This document shows positions 35,787 to 47,437 of a stretch of 64,000 nucleotides of DNA, one piece after another. Below the pieces are notes generated by a model that did not search any database, had not been told where the DNA came from, and saw nothing but the letters and a program-made list of their open reading frames with translations. This stretch comes from Methanococcoides alaskense. Its GTDB lineage: Archaea; Halobacteriota; Methanosarcinia; Methanosarcinales; Methanosarcinaceae. The DNA lies in assembly GCF_027594145.1 (NCBI RefSeq), contig NZ_JAQFFK010000003.1, positions 62,001 to 126,000 of the forward strand, read 5' to 3'. How positions within the stretch are numbered: the first letter of the stretch is position 1; each line of letters begins with the position of its first letter. Position numbers and translations under genes: made by a program.

Positions 35787-36893
35787 TCAATAGTCGGGTT
35801 CAAGCCCATCTATCTGTGAGAATGCTTTATCGATCTCCTTTTGTTCTTCAACTCTTGTTTTCTTCTCGCGTTCCTGATGGATCGCATCTACTGCAACGGA
35901 ATATAGATTTTCCAGCTCCTTTGCTGCTTCAAGGGTAAGGACGACAAGCACCTGTGGAGCTTCACCTTTCCTGACGATAATACCTTTAAATACATGGCCA
36001 ACGGATGAAGAAAGTTTTTCCACTTCCGATGATATCTCATCGATGCTCAGATATGATTTATCACCTTTGATGATGACCATGGCCCTGCTTCCTTCTTTGT
36101 AAACATCGGTCGAGAACAAAAGGCCGTTTGGTGATAATGCTTTCTGGATGGTGGTCTTGACGTTCATTCCTTTTTCAGCTTCATAGAAACCTATCGTAGC
36201 AAGGCCTGCTCCTCCGCTCATCACTGTTTTGAAGTCACCAAGGTCAGTAACCATCATCATTTCACTGTCAAGTGCATCAAGCAAGAAAAGTATGCGTCTT
36301 GCGATCATGTCATTGATGCTATTATATGCAGATTGTACATCTCCTCCGATCTGCTTGAGGAACTGGTTATCAGCAAGTATGATCCCATCGACACCACTGT
36401 CACGTATCTCTTTCAGGCAGAATGCTGCATTCTGGAGGTAGAGCGTTCCCTCCTCTCTGAAAGGAAGAACAACGACAGCATATACCGGGAAATCATGTTT
36501 TTCTTTAATTTCCTTGATAAGGGGTGGTGTGAAAGATGATCCTGTCCCGCCGGATGCAGAAGTTATCACAAATCCCACATCGAAATTACCTCTTTCCTCT
36601 ATATTGCGCATTATATGGGATTTATTATCTTCAAATACGCTCTTACCAAGAGTACGGTTGGCGCCAACGCCATGCAAGTGAGGAATATGTATCCTGTCCT
36701 TGGCTTTGGTAAAACTCAATTCCTTCAGGTCGTTTATCGCAGTATTGATGGCGATAGTTTCGACCTTGCTTTTGTATTTTTGTTGTGAATAGAATTTCGC
36801 AAATTTGCTTTTACCACCAAAAGCCTCTTTGTTTATCGCATCAAGGATACGGTTACCACATTGACCATTTCCTACGATCAGTATATTGAGCAA
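35787..36893 (-). CDS. Tubulin/FtsZ-superfamily GTPase (CetZ-like)
   Basis: The 368-residue protein uses a TTG start (36891-36893) with a strong GGAGG six bases upstream. It opens with a Rossmann strand and GNGQCGN (8-14), strikingly like the GQCGN of tubulin. The GTP signature loop is SGGTGSS (114-120) rather than GGGTGSG, and the T7 loop keeps two aspartates, D217-x-x-D220, in DLGDFKTVMS. It is neither canonical FtsZ1/2 nor clearly haloarchaeal CetZ, but sits between them, with a role in cell shape or envelope likely. The gene lies 52 bases after an exported membrane protein gene and is probably co-transcribed with it. Confidence 0.85.
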   Translation of the reverse strand: MLNILIVGNGQCGNRILDAINKEAFGGKSKFAKFYSQQKYKSKVETIAINTAINDLKELSFTKAKDRIHIPHLHGVGANRTLGKSVFEDNKSHIMRNIEERGNFDVGFVITSASGGTGSSFTPPLIKEIKEKHDFPVYAVVVLPFREEGTLYLQNAAFCLKEIRDSGVDGIILADNQFLKQIGGDVQSAYNSINDMIARRILFLLDALDSEMMMVTDLGDFKTVMSGGAGLATIGFYEAEKGMNVKTTIQKALSPNGLLFSTDVYKEGSRAMVIIKGDKSYLSIDEISSEVEKLSSSVGHVFKGIIVRKGEAPQVLVVLTLEAAKELENLYSVAVDAIHQEREKKTRVEEQKEIDKAFSQIDGLEPDY

Positions 36894-36945
36894 ATAATTC
36901 CTCCATATTTAATGAAATTGAATATCTTTATGAAATCGTAACTGA

Positions 36946-38211
36946 TCAGAACCTGTACTGTCTGGACCGATGGAACAACCACCCTCCAATAGCGACAATG
37001 ATCAGCAACGGGATCGCAATCACATACCATGGTTGTTCGATCACTGAATCGAGGTCCCCTCTGGCTACATCGATCGTACTTGTGGTGAATTCGCCCGTCA
37101 CTTCCTGGCGATCAGGGTTCACTCCATCTTCATACTGATATGAATAATCGGTTGTAATGGTATAAGTACCCAATTCTGTTGGCTTTATCACGAATTTTAT
37201 CTCTTTTTCCTGATCCAGTCCAAATGTTTCCAGATAAGCCTTTGGCATTCCATTTATAATTTCAATATTGGAGTTGCTGCCTTTGTATTCAACCTCTTCA
37301 GGAAGGTGGATGTTCAGTACGACCCCATTCGCAGAAGAATCTCCCTGGTTCTTGATGTTAATGACCACTTCCACTTCATCGTTCCTTTTTATACTACTAC
37401 TTTCGATGGATGTGGAAAACTCAAGCTCAGCAACTTTTTGTGCATTTTTATCCGTATCAGCTACAGTTATCACTGGTATGTTAGATACCGCTTCGGGAAA
37501 ATCCAGTTCTGCTTCATTGGAATATGAGGCTCTGGTAGGCTGGAATTCAAATGTTCCAGCTTCATTTGCCTGAAGCTTGTAAAGAAAAATGGTCCTTGTC
37601 TCGTATTTGTCGATGGTCATCTGACCTGTCTCTTCAAGAAGGATCTCCTGAAGGATAAATCCTGTAGGTTTTGGATCTGAGAACCTCACTTCCGTAGCCT
37701 TCCCATCACCTTTGTTTCTGGCAGTCACTTTGATCGTTACGACCTCTCCCTGATCAACAGTATAACTGCTAACTTCCTTTGTGATCTCCAGTGAAGGGGT
37801 TCCGGGATATGTTGCCTTTTCATGACCTCCATCCACTGCCTGTTTCAGGTAGACGTCATCATCATCTGTAATAGTGATAGAAACAGTTGCCTGGGGTAAT
37901 GTCCCTCCTCCTACGGATAACAAAGTGACCTCAATGGTCTCACCTTCTGCAGTAAAAGTGATGGTATCATCTATATTGATCAGTTTATCGTGTTCAAGCT
38001 CTCCTTCATCATATACTTTGAAGACGCAAGACTCAGCGCTCACGAAAACTTCGGCCACATCTATAACAATGTTATTGATCTGATATCCATCCCCTTCTTG
38101 GATACTGCCATTGAAAACTATCTCTTTAGAAGCACAGGCATTGCCCGTGAAAAATAAAGATACCAGTGCCAATGTAAGCATCAACAAACACATATTTTTG
38201 AACTGAACCAT
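36946..38211 (-). CDS. Exported membrane-anchored protein with CARDB/NEW3-like repeats
   Basis: I chose ATG 38211 (GAGGGA just upstream) over GTG 38238. The 421-residue protein has an N-terminal signal peptide, an acidic outside region with two Ig-like repeats (SLEITKEVSSYTVDQGEVVTIKVTARNKGDGKATEV and the later SIESSSIKRNDEVEVVINIKNQGDSSANGVVLNIHLP) of the COG1361/CARDB type, and a C-terminal membrane helix (VIAIPLLIIVAIGGWLF) followed by a basic tail. It is likely anchored in the cell membrane facing the S-layer. Its coupling to a tubulin-like gene suggests an envelope-cytoskeleton link; this is inference. Confidence 0.85.
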   Translation of the reverse strand: MVQFKNMCLLMLTLALVSLFFTGNACASKEIVFNGSIQEGDGYQINNIVIDVAEVFVSAESCVFKVYDEGELEHDKLINIDDTITFTAEGETIEVTLLSVGGGTLPQATVSITITDDDDVYLKQAVDGGHEKATYPGTPSLEITKEVSSYTVDQGEVVTIKVTARNKGDGKATEVRFSDPKPTGFILQEILLEETGQMTIDKYETRTIFLYKLQANEAGTFEFQPTRASYSNEAELDFPEAVSNIPVITVADTDKNAQKVAELEFSTSIESSSIKRNDEVEVVINIKNQGDSSANGVVLNIHLPEEVEYKGSNSNIEIINGMPKAYLETFGLDQEKEIKFVIKPTELGTYTITTDYSYQYEDGVNPDRQEVTGEFTTSTIDVARGDLDSVIEQPWYVIAIPLLIIVAIGGWLFHRSRQYRF

Positions 38212-38312
38212 ACTTCCCTCAACACAGAAATGAATCACGCAATAGTGTATAATCTTCCAGTATCAATACAATAAGAATCCAATAAATAGTTTATGATATA
38301 TATTTTGATATT

Positions 38313-39137
38313 TTACATAAATTCAAGGCTGATATCTATCCATTGCGACTTATGTACAAGTGAACCTACAGAAATGACATCCACTCCTGTCTTGGCATAT
38401 TCGGAAATATTTGAGAGATCGATCCCGCCTGAAACTTCCAGGATAACATTATTTCTCAGGTCCTCACTTTTTAATGCTTCAACTACCTCTATTGCCTGTC
38501 CGGGTGACATGTTGTCGAGCATTATGATGTCAACGCCCATTTTTGCAGCGAGAATTGCGTTCTCAACGGATTCAACTTCAACATCTATCTTTTGCGTAAA
38601 GCCTGCAAATTCCTTTGCTGAATTTATGGCATTTTCAAGTCCCATCATGTTAACGTGGTTATCTTTTATCATAATGGTTTCAGAAAGGTCGAATCTGTGA
38701 GGATCGCCTCTTCCGGCAATTATGGCAAGTTTTTCGAACTTTCGTATCCCAGGCGTTGTCTTTCTTGTACCGGCCACTTTCACATCTGAGTATTGTCTGA
38801 CCGTTTCTACATATTCCCGGGTATTGGTTGCGATGCCACTCAAATGCCCCAGGAAATTGAGAGTTATCCTTTCTGCACGAAGTACCGATACCGCATTACC
38901 GGAGATCTCAAAAATAGTATCTCCTGATACTAATTTATCTCCATCTTTATGTTTTGCGGATGAATCAAGTCCAAAGTACTCGAATATTCGTTGTGCGATC
39001 GGAATGCCTGCAACGACACAATCCTGTTTGACAAAAACGATCGCTTTGATATCTTTTTCAGGAACAAGGGTACAGGAAATGTCATTTGCTCCAAGGTCTT
39101 CCTCAATGAATCTTTCAATTTCGCTGGTCAGTATCAT
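38313..39137 (-). CDS. nadC: Nicotinate-nucleotide pyrophosphorylase (quinolinate phosphoribosyltransferase)
   Basis: The 274-residue protein converts quinolinate and PRPP to nicotinate mononucleotide. Landmarks are EDLGANDIS, ERITLNFLGHLSGIAT, GTRKTTPGIRKFEKLAIIAGRGDPHRFDLSETIMIKDNH, and the barrel end LEVSGGIDLSNISEYAKTGVDVISVGSLVH. It is divergent from nadX-nadA, completing de novo NAD synthesis. The ATG has only a weak GGTAAT site upstream. Confidence 0.96.
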   Translation of the reverse strand: MILTSEIERFIEEDLGANDISCTLVPEKDIKAIVFVKQDCVVAGIPIAQRIFEYFGLDSSAKHKDGDKLVSGDTIFEISGNAVSVLRAERITLNFLGHLSGIATNTREYVETVRQYSDVKVAGTRKTTPGIRKFEKLAIIAGRGDPHRFDLSETIMIKDNHVNMMGLENAINSAKEFAGFTQKIDVEVESVENAILAAKMGVDIIMLDNMSPGQAIEVVEALKSEDLRNNVILEVSGGIDLSNISEYAKTGVDVISVGSLVHKSQWIDISLEFM

Positions 39138-39292
39138 ATTACCATGTATACCAATGCCTCAAGAGGTTTATATGCTTTTAGCGTGTTTGAATGCTACGTT
39201 GTCGAGAGAATATCTCGAACGATGTTCAGGATAATTAAGATATATTATTATTAACATTTCAATATCATAAAATAAAGTTGCAGGAGTCCAGG

Positions 39293-40108
39293 ATGCTAAA
39301 GATCGGAGTGTTCGGATGTGGTGCGATCGGTACTGAGCTTTGTAAAGCTATCGATTCAGGCCACATCGGTGTCGAACTGTATGCTGTATATGACAGGCAT
39401 GAACAGTCACTAATTGATTTGAAAGAACAGCTCAAAAACACTGACCCAAAAGTGCTTGAGATAGTGGAAATGGTAAAGCACGTTGACCTAGTAGTGGAAT
39501 GCGCATCCCAACAGGCAGTGTATGAGGTAGTTCCGACCACCCTTCATGCAAAATGTGACGTAATGGTCATCAGTGTCGGCGCTTTTGCAGACAAAAAACT
39601 TCTCGATACAACATTCGATATTGCAAAGGAAAATGGTTGTAAGGTCTATTTCCCATCCGGTGCCATCGTTGGGCTGGATGGTTTAACATCTGCATCTGCA
39701 GCTTCTATATACTCAGTTACACTGACGACCCAGAAGCACCCGAGAAGCCTTGAAGGTGCTCCGTACATCGTCCAGAATAACATCGATCTTGACAGCATCA
39801 AAGGAAAGACCGTACTTTTCGAAGGCATGGCATCAGAAGCTGTAAAGGCTTTTCCTGCAAATGTCAATGTTGCAGCATCTTTGAGCATCGCAGGCATTGG
39901 TTTTGACAAGACAAAGGTCAAGATCGTCGCGAACCCTGCGCTCACAAGGAACATCCATGAGATAACCGTTGAAGGCGAGTTCGGTATGTTCACAACAAGA
40001 GTGGAGAACGTGCCGGCACCGACTAACCCCAAGACAAGTTATCTGGCAGCTTTATCTGCAATTTCCACATTGAAGAAGATAGCCGATCCAATTAAGGTTG
40101 GGACCTGA
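39293..40108 (+). CDS. nadX: Aspartate dehydrogenase
   Basis: ATG 39293 is supported by AGGAG at 39282-39286; an upstream TTG at 39278 is less likely. The 271-residue protein has a Rossmann GCGAIG motif, ECASQQAVYEVVP, SVGAFAD, PSGAIVGLDGL, and the C-terminal catalytic region FDKTKVKIVANPALTRNIHEI. It oxidises aspartate to iminoaspartate with NAD(P), replacing the oxygen-dependent NadB of many bacteria, which suits a strict anaerobe. nadA follows about 100 bases later. Confidence 0.95.
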   Translation: MLKIGVFGCGAIGTELCKAIDSGHIGVELYAVYDRHEQSLIDLKEQLKNTDPKVLEIVEMVKHVDLVVECASQQAVYEVVPTTLHAKCDVMVISVGAFADKKLLDTTFDIAKENGCKVYFPSGAIVGLDGLTSASAASIYSVTLTTQKHPRSLEGAPYIVQNNIDLDSIKGKTVLFEGMASEAVKAFPANVNVAASLSIAGIGFDKTKVKIVANPALTRNIHEITVEGEFGMFTTRVENVPAPTNPKTSYLAALSAISTLKKIADPIKVGT

Positions 40109-40205
40109 TAGCATGCCGAAAAACGTTTATCAGATACACGGATATTGTATGCCGGTCCGTTGGAGTCGTATATAAATAATAAAGAACGGAAAAACAAGTG
40201 ATCGT

Positions 40206-41126
40206 ATGCAGGACAGGCAATCTCTCATCAACAAGATCAATTCATTGAAAAAAGAACGTAATGCTGTTATTTTGGCCCATTGCTATGCACGGGGTGAAGT
40301 GCAGGATATCGCAGACTTCGTAGGCGATTCGCTGGGGCTGAGTCAGGAAGCGGTAGACCAGGATGCAGAAGTTATCGTTTTTTGTGGCGTGAGCTTCATG
40401 GCAGAGAGTGCATTCATCCTCTCTCCTGAAAAAACAGTTCTTATACCTGATGCAGATGCCGATTGCCCCATGGCGGCAATGGTAGATGTCGCATCACTGC
40501 GTGAACTAAAGGCGCAACACCCGGATGCCATGGTCGTCTGTTATGTCAATACACGAGCCGATATCAAAGCAGAAAGTGATATCTGCTGCACCTCGGCAAA
40601 TGCTGTGGAAGTTGTAAACTCGCTTGATTCAGACAAAGTTATTTTCGTTCCTGACAAGAACCTTGCAGCATACGTTGCAAAACACACCGATAAGACCATC
40701 ATTCCCTGGAATGGCTATTGTCCTACACATAATCAGATACTTGCAGAAGATGTGGACCTTGCAATGAACGAGCATCCAGGGGCAGAGATAATGGCCCACC
40801 CGGAATGTCGCTCAGAGGTTCTGGAAAAAGTAGACCATGTGTTCAGTACCACTGGGATGATAGGTCATGTGAAAAGCTCCAATAACAATGAATTCATAAT
40901 TTCCACGGAGCAGGGTATATTGCACCAGCTTGAGACTGAGAATCCCAATAAGAAATTCTATCCCGTCTCAAAATTCACATTCTGTCCGGACATGAAAATG
41001 ATAGATCTAAGTTCTGTCCTTCGCTGTCTTGAGAACATGGAGACCGTTGTGACCGTGCCAAAAGATATTCAGGTACGTGCAAAGCGCACCCTTGACCGTA
41101 TGCTGGAAGTAAAACGCAACCGATAA
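40206..41126 (+). CDS. nadA: Quinolinate synthase NadA
   Basis: The 306-residue protein condenses iminoaspartate with dihydroxyacetone phosphate to quinolinate using a 4Fe-4S cluster. It shows [93 protein letters not shown], and [18 protein letters not shown], with the three cluster cysteines. A TATA box (GTATATAAATAA) near 40168 suggests its own promoter in the gap after nadX. GTGATC precedes the ATG. Confidence 0.96.
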   Translation: MQDRQSLINKINSLKKERNAVILAHCYARGEVQDIADFVGDSLGLSQEAVDQDAEVIVFCGVSFMAESAFILSPEKTVLIPDADADCPMAAMVDVASLRELKAQHPDAMVVCYVNTRADIKAESDICCTSANAVEVVNSLDSDKVIFVPDKNLAAYVAKHTDKTIIPWNGYCPTHNQILAEDVDLAMNEHPGAEIMAHPECRSEVLEKVDHVFSTTGMIGHVKSSNNNEFIISTEQGILHQLETENPNKKFYPVSKFTFCPDMKMIDLSSVLRCLENMETVVTVPKDIQVRAKRTLDRMLEVKRNR

Positions 41127-41143
41127 TTATTACGGGAGAACGA

Positions 41144-41989
41144 ATGAAAGCCTATCTTGAACTTATGCGTGCCGGAAATTGTGCAATGGCTGCCTTTGCA
41201 GGCTTCATTGGTGTTCTGATAGCTTATAATATTCTCTCCTCTGCTTCACCTTACTTATCGCTGTCATTGTTCGATACTTCACTGATCTTTGCCATAGTCT
41301 TCCTCGTTACAGGAGCTGGCAACGGCTTGAACGATTATTTCGACATCGAAATCGATAAAGTGAACAAACCCTCAAGGCCGATACCTTCCGGTAAGATCTC
41401 CTTGAAAAGCGCCCTTTATTTTTCGCTGCTTCTGTTCATAACAGGGATAGCACTGGCATTTCTGGTGAACTCCCTTTGTGGCATCATAGCTCTATTCAAT
41501 TCTATAATACTGATATTGTATGCACAAAGCCTGAAACGCACTCCCTTCTTTGGCAATGCTTCGGTCGGTTATCTCACCGGCTCGACCTTCCTTTTTGGCG
41601 GTGCGGTCTTCGGCATGTCGGGACTTCAGGCACTTGTAGTCCTTTTCCTTCTGGCAACCCTTGCGACAATAGCACGTGAGATCGTAAAGGATGTTGAGGA
41701 TATCGAGGGTGATAAAAAGGATGGTGCAAGGACACTCCCGATCCTGATCGGAGCCAAAAAAGCATCATATATCGCAGCAGTATTTGGCTTTATGGCCATG
41801 CTTGCAAGTCCGGTACCTTACTTGCAATCCATATTAAATGAAAAATATCTTTTCGTCGTGGCCATTGCAGACATCTTCTTCCTTATCGCGGTTTACCAGA
41901 TACTAGGGAAAAAGGATGCTGCACACTCATCAAAACTGTTTAAGTTCGCAATGCTCTTTGCACTCATTTCTTTCATCGTAGGTGCCTGA
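41144..41989 (+). CDS. Geranylgeranylglycerol-phosphate geranylgeranyltransferase (DGGGP synthase, UbiA family)
   Basis: The 281-residue membrane protein adds the second geranylgeranyl chain in archaeal ether-lipid synthesis. It has the UbiA motifs [21 protein letters not shown] and the second Asp-rich motif [21 protein letters not shown], within eight or nine membrane helices. The 18-base gap after nadA suggests co-transcription. GGGPS, the preceding enzyme of the pathway, is encoded separately at 62433. Other UbiA substrates are possible but the length and motifs match the lipid enzyme. Confidence 0.9.
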   Translation: MKAYLELMRAGNCAMAAFAGFIGVLIAYNILSSASPYLSLSLFDTSLIFAIVFLVTGAGNGLNDYFDIEIDKVNKPSRPIPSGKISLKSALYFSLLLFITGIALAFLVNSLCGIIALFNSIILILYAQSLKRTPFFGNASVGYLTGSTFLFGGAVFGMSGLQALVVLFLLATLATIAREIVKDVEDIEGDKKDGARTLPILIGAKKASYIAAVFGFMAMLASPVPYLQSILNEKYLFVVAIADIFFLIAVYQILGKKDAAHSSKLFKFAMLFALISFIVGA

Positions 41990-41994
41990 AAAAC

Positions 41995-42669
41995 TCACTT
42001 TTGATGAGTTCCGTCCGAAGGCGTGTGTCTTAGATATTCCTTCAACATCATGGGGAACGTATTAGCAGGCACGAACCTTACTCCGAGCTGTTCTGCCCAT
42101 TTCTGAATACCGTAGTCGCTTGCAACGACCGCTGCGTCCAGTTCCTTTGCAAGGAGCAGTACATCGATGTCAGGTGCACTGTCAAGGATGCCATAACGAA
42201 GTGCTGAACGGTACTTGTTCCTGAATTTACCTACAATGGGTCCAATAACCTCACGATCTGTATTATCCTCGATCTCCGAATCAAGGGATAGGCATTGCAT
42301 CGAAGCTTCTCTGATGGCTTCCTCGGCCACGGTCATACCCTTGTTGATACGTTCTCGCATATAGGATACGTACTCATGGAAAATATGGGATGGTATCTTC
42401 ACCTCATGTCTGTCCGGTGTCTTTTTGACAAGCCATGTATCTATCATCGCAATGATCTCATCATCGCAGCCATTATTTTTTGCAAACTCATGGAGCTCTT
42501 TGTAGACAGATGGGAATGGAACATAACAACTGATCTGTAAATGAAGCCTTGATTCCGCAATAAGCTCAAGTATTGCCCTCATTCCCTGGCAAAGGTCCTC
42601 TATCTCCAGCATCTCCCGTGTCTGAAGATCGGTCAAAGCGGTCGTATCTAAAACAAATCTTTGTTTCAA
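41995..42669 (-). CDS. RNA ligase partner protein (PIN-like domain)
   Basis: The 224-residue protein begins [10 protein letters not shown], a PIN-type acidic motif, and has the later acidic cluster [32 protein letters not shown]. It matches the archaeal family often encoded beside ATP-dependent Rnl3-type RNA ligases and named for that link. The ligase gene is not in this neighbourhood. A role in RNA end processing or repair is likely. It ends five bases from the convergent DGGGP synthase gene. Confidence 0.85.
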   Translation of the reverse strand: MKQRFVLDTTALTDLQTREMLEIEDLCQGMRAILELIAESRLHLQISCYVPFPSVYKELHEFAKNNGCDDEIIAMIDTWLVKKTPDRHEVKIPSHIFHEYVSYMRERINKGMTVAEEAIREASMQCLSLDSEIEDNTDREVIGPIVGKFRNKYRSALRYGILDSAPDIDVLLLAKELDAAVVASDYGIQKWAEQLGVRFVPANTFPMMLKEYLRHTPSDGTHQK

Positions 42670-42710
42670 CGTAACTTACTCCCCCTATTAATTACTATTA
42701 AACCAAAGAC

Positions 42711-44936
<2,226 letters not shown>

Positions 44937-45057
44937 TTAAAAAGTAGTATTGGTCTAAGTAGTGGCGCTAAGATCCACTTGAGTAAAATTCACAGTACTA
45001 GTATAAAAAAGAAATGTTTTAAAAAAGTGTTTTTGGAAATAAAAAAAAGAGACCTTT

Positions 45058-45750
45058 TCAGATCTCACGTCTCAATTTCTCAACAAGTTCCTGTTTAATT
45101 GAAGTGCTGCGGTCTCCACCACAGACTATTCCGCGTACGCCAATGATGGTTGGCTGGATACGCTTCAATGCTGGAATGTCATCGAACTTGATGGTTCCTG
45201 CAATGGCGGTCTCGAGTCCGCGGGAGTGTGCATCGTTGACGAATTCGATAAGGTCTTCCTCGGTCATGAACTCTAATGTAGATCGTCCGTCCTTGAGGCC
45301 AGTATCGACCATAACAAGGTCAACGCCTGCTTTCTCACAAATTGAAGGGAGAAGTTTCGGGTTGATGGAGTTAATGCGCTCGTGATCGGAATATCCGCAA
45401 GCTACAACAGTGACGTCCATGTCCTTTACGGATTCAACGATACCGGTAAGCATTTCGTATGCCTGCTCTTCGGTGTTGATGTCATAAAGGCCTATCTTCA
45501 CATAATCTGCACCGGCAGCAGCAGCTCCGTATGCTGCAAGGGCTGCGGTACCTGGCTTGTAGCTGAAGTCCCCAAGTGCGGCACTGATCGGTCTTTTACC
45601 TCCAACAGCATCCTTTACTCCCTTAATGACCCATGGATAGTTAGCACCCAGTGAACCTTCCTTTGGATTCTTTACATCGATTATGTCTGCTCCTCCGTTG
45701 AGTGCAGCTACCGCTTCTTCAGTGTTGATCGGACTTACGAGTAATTTCAT
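45058..45750 (-). CDS. mfnB: (5-formylfuran-3-yl)methyl phosphate synthase MfnB
   Basis: The 230-residue TIM-barrel protein opens MKLLVSPINTEEAVAALNGGADIIDVKNPKEGSLGA with the Schiff-base Lys of the KNP motif, and ends GVRGIVCGGDRSTSIKQELV. MfnB condenses two glyceraldehyde-3-phosphate molecules to the furan precursor of methanofuran, the first C1 carrier of CO2-linked methanogenesis. It is divergent from a HisA-like gene with only 45 bases between start codons. Confidence 0.95.
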   Translation of the reverse strand: MKLLVSPINTEEAVAALNGGADIIDVKNPKEGSLGANYPWVIKGVKDAVGGKRPISAALGDFSYKPGTAALAAYGAAAAGADYVKIGLYDINTEEQAYEMLTGIVESVKDMDVTVVACGYSDHERINSINPKLLPSICEKAGVDLVMVDTGLKDGRSTLEFMTEEDLIEFVNDAHSRGLETAIAGTIKFDDIPALKRIQPTIIGVRGIVCGGDRSTSIKQELVEKLRREI

Positions 45751-45795
45751 GTATTAGCCTCTTTTTTATAAGATGAGATAAATTATCAATTTAAT

Positions 45796-46503
45796 ATGTT
45801 TCAAACCGTCTTTGTATTTGATGTATATAACCGTAATGCTGTCCATGCGCAGGGAGGGGACCGGCAAAAATATCGTCCGGTACACGAAATCAGTAATATC
45901 TGCACAACATCGGACCCGGTTGGTATTGTTCGGGAACTGCGTCCTGCCGAGGTCTATATCGCAGACCTTAACAGACTTCAGGGGCAGGGTGAGCCAAACA
46001 TAAATTTTGATGTGATAAGGGGAGTTTCAGAGCTTTCCAGAACGATGCTGGATCCTGGGATCAGCTCCTTTGAAGATGTTGCCGGGGTTTTAGGGCTTGC
46101 AGAGCATCTTGTACTGGGTACAGAGACCGCATCTTTGGATTCCATTACTAAGATAGCTGCCGCATACCCTTCACAGATAAATGTGAGCATTGATAAAAAG
46201 AACGGCAATATCCTCTCGTCTGACCCTTTGATGCCGAAAGATCCCTTTGAGGTCGTAAAGGTACTGAACGGTCTGGAGATAAATGACATAATATTCCTTG
46301 ACATAGATATGGTGGGAACCTCCTCAGGGTTCGATGCACAATTTTTAAGTCTTATAGCAGATATTTCTGACCACAATGTTCTCCTTGGCGGAGGCGTAAG
46401 GGACGTGGAAGATATTAGGCAACTGGAAGCTATTGGTATCAAAGGTGCATTGGTTGCAACCGGATTGCATAATGGTTCCATTCCTATGAAGATGGTCAGG
46501 TAA
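45796..46503 (+). CDS. HisA/HisF-related TIM-barrel protein
   Basis: The 235-residue protein resembles phosphoribosyl-isomerase HisA, with the N-terminal VFDVYNRNAVHAQGGDRQKY (HisA-like first Asp) and IIFLDIDMVGTSSGFD (second Asp), plus LLGGGVRDVEDI at the phosphate site. It fits the methanogen-specific HisA/F-related family rather than true HisA. The head-to-head arrangement with mfnB suggests a cofactor role, perhaps in methanofuran or tetrahydromethanopterin synthesis; this is inference. Confidence 0.85.
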   Translation: MFQTVFVFDVYNRNAVHAQGGDRQKYRPVHEISNICTTSDPVGIVRELRPAEVYIADLNRLQGQGEPNINFDVIRGVSELSRTMLDPGISSFEDVAGVLGLAEHLVLGTETASLDSITKIAAAYPSQINVSIDKKNGNILSSDPLMPKDPFEVVKVLNGLEINDIIFLDIDMVGTSSGFDAQFLSLIADISDHNVLLGGGVRDVEDIRQLEAIGIKGALVATGLHNGSIPMKMVR

Positions 46504-46543
46504 TTAATAGATCTTCAATTTACATTGAATTTGGGTGATAAAT

Positions 46544-46804
46544 ATGGCAGAAGAAAATAAAGTTGTAAATGAATCTGAAGAAAATAAAGAAGTCCGTGAC
46601 AGCGAAGAATATATGGAGATCAAAATGGGTGGTGGATGGTATCTTACAATATCTCTTGCAACAAGTGAAAAGTATGAAAATGAGTATGTAGAGGTTGCAA
46701 AGGAAAGGAGTGGCCAGAAAAGAAGCCGCTTTAATCTGAATCCAAAACACGTCCGTGAGTTCGGTGAACTTCTTGTAAAGTTCGCAGACTCTAACGACCT
46801 TTAA
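46544..46804 (+). CDS. Small acidic protein with possible PC4-like fold
   Basis: ATG 46544 follows GGGTGAT (46533-46539). The 86-residue protein has an acidic N-terminal third (EENKVVNESEENKEV) and a core with strands MGGGWYLTISLAT and EVAKERSGQKRSRFNLN followed by helix PKHVREFGELLVKFA. The four-strand-plus-helix layout with R-x-x-L-x-P is reminiscent of PC4-type single-stranded nucleic acid binders, but I cannot confirm it. Its stop codon overlaps the stop of the convergent tmk gene by three bases. Confidence 0.65.
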   Translation: MAEENKVVNESEENKEVRDSEEYMEIKMGGGWYLTISLATSEKYENEYVEVAKERSGQKRSRFNLNPKHVREFGELLVKFADSNDL

Positions 46805-47406
46805 TTTTCAATGATCGATGTGATTGCTTGCAACACATCTTTCTCTATTTCTTTTAATTTCCTGTCCGTATCGATAACAACGAATCTTTCTGGTTCCTTT
46901 TCTGCAAGCTTCAGGTAGTTCTCTCTGACTCCTTTGAGGAGGTCTATCTTCTCGAACTTTGTCTGTTCCCCTCTTTTGCTGCATCGTTGTACCGCAACAG
47001 CCGGATCGATGTCAAAAAGCAACGTGAGATCAGGGATAATTGTCCAACCTCTGTGGATCATCTGTATCCACTCCATGGGCTCTTCCATTCTCTCTTTCAG
47101 AGTCATGCCCTGATAGGCATAACGACTGTCTGAATACCTGTCCGAAATAACTATCTTTCCTTCTTCGATTGCAGGTCTTATCAGGGTTGCAATGTGGTCT
47201 GCATGGTCTGCAGTGAAAAGCATAAGCTCGGCAAGTTCATCGGTGTCTGACTGGATGGCCTTGTAAACAGCATCCCCTATCCAGCTTGTGGTGGGCTCTC
47301 TTGTGAACACCGCGTTAGCAAAGCTCGGATGGGAGTTAAGAAAGCTTGTAATGGTAGATTTTCCGGACCCATCTATTCCTTCCAGTGTTATGAGCTTTCC
47401 TTTCAT
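46801..47406 (-). CDS. tmk: Thymidylate kinase
   Basis: ATG 47406 gives the standard N-terminus MKGKLITLEGIDGSGKST (Walker A); the frame is open further upstream but that part overlaps a zinc-ribbon gene. The 201-residue protein has FTREPTTSWIGDAV (the E-P-x-x dTMP motif), FTADHADHI, ISDRYSDSRYAYQGMTL (DRY motif) and PDLTLLFDIDP. It phosphorylates dTMP to dTDP. It lies 31 bases after a small zinc-ribbon gene and is probably co-transcribed with it. Confidence 0.94.
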   Translation of the reverse strand: MKGKLITLEGIDGSGKSTITSFLNSHPSFANAVFTREPTTSWIGDAVYKAIQSDTDELAELMLFTADHADHIATLIRPAIEEGKIVISDRYSDSRYAYQGMTLKERMEEPMEWIQMIHRGWTIIPDLTLLFDIDPAVAVQRCSKRGEQTKFEKIDLLKGVRENYLKLAEKEPERFVVIDTDRKLKEIEKDVLQAITSIIEN

Positions 47407-47437
47407 GGGGATTACATGTATCCTTACAATTTTAAAT

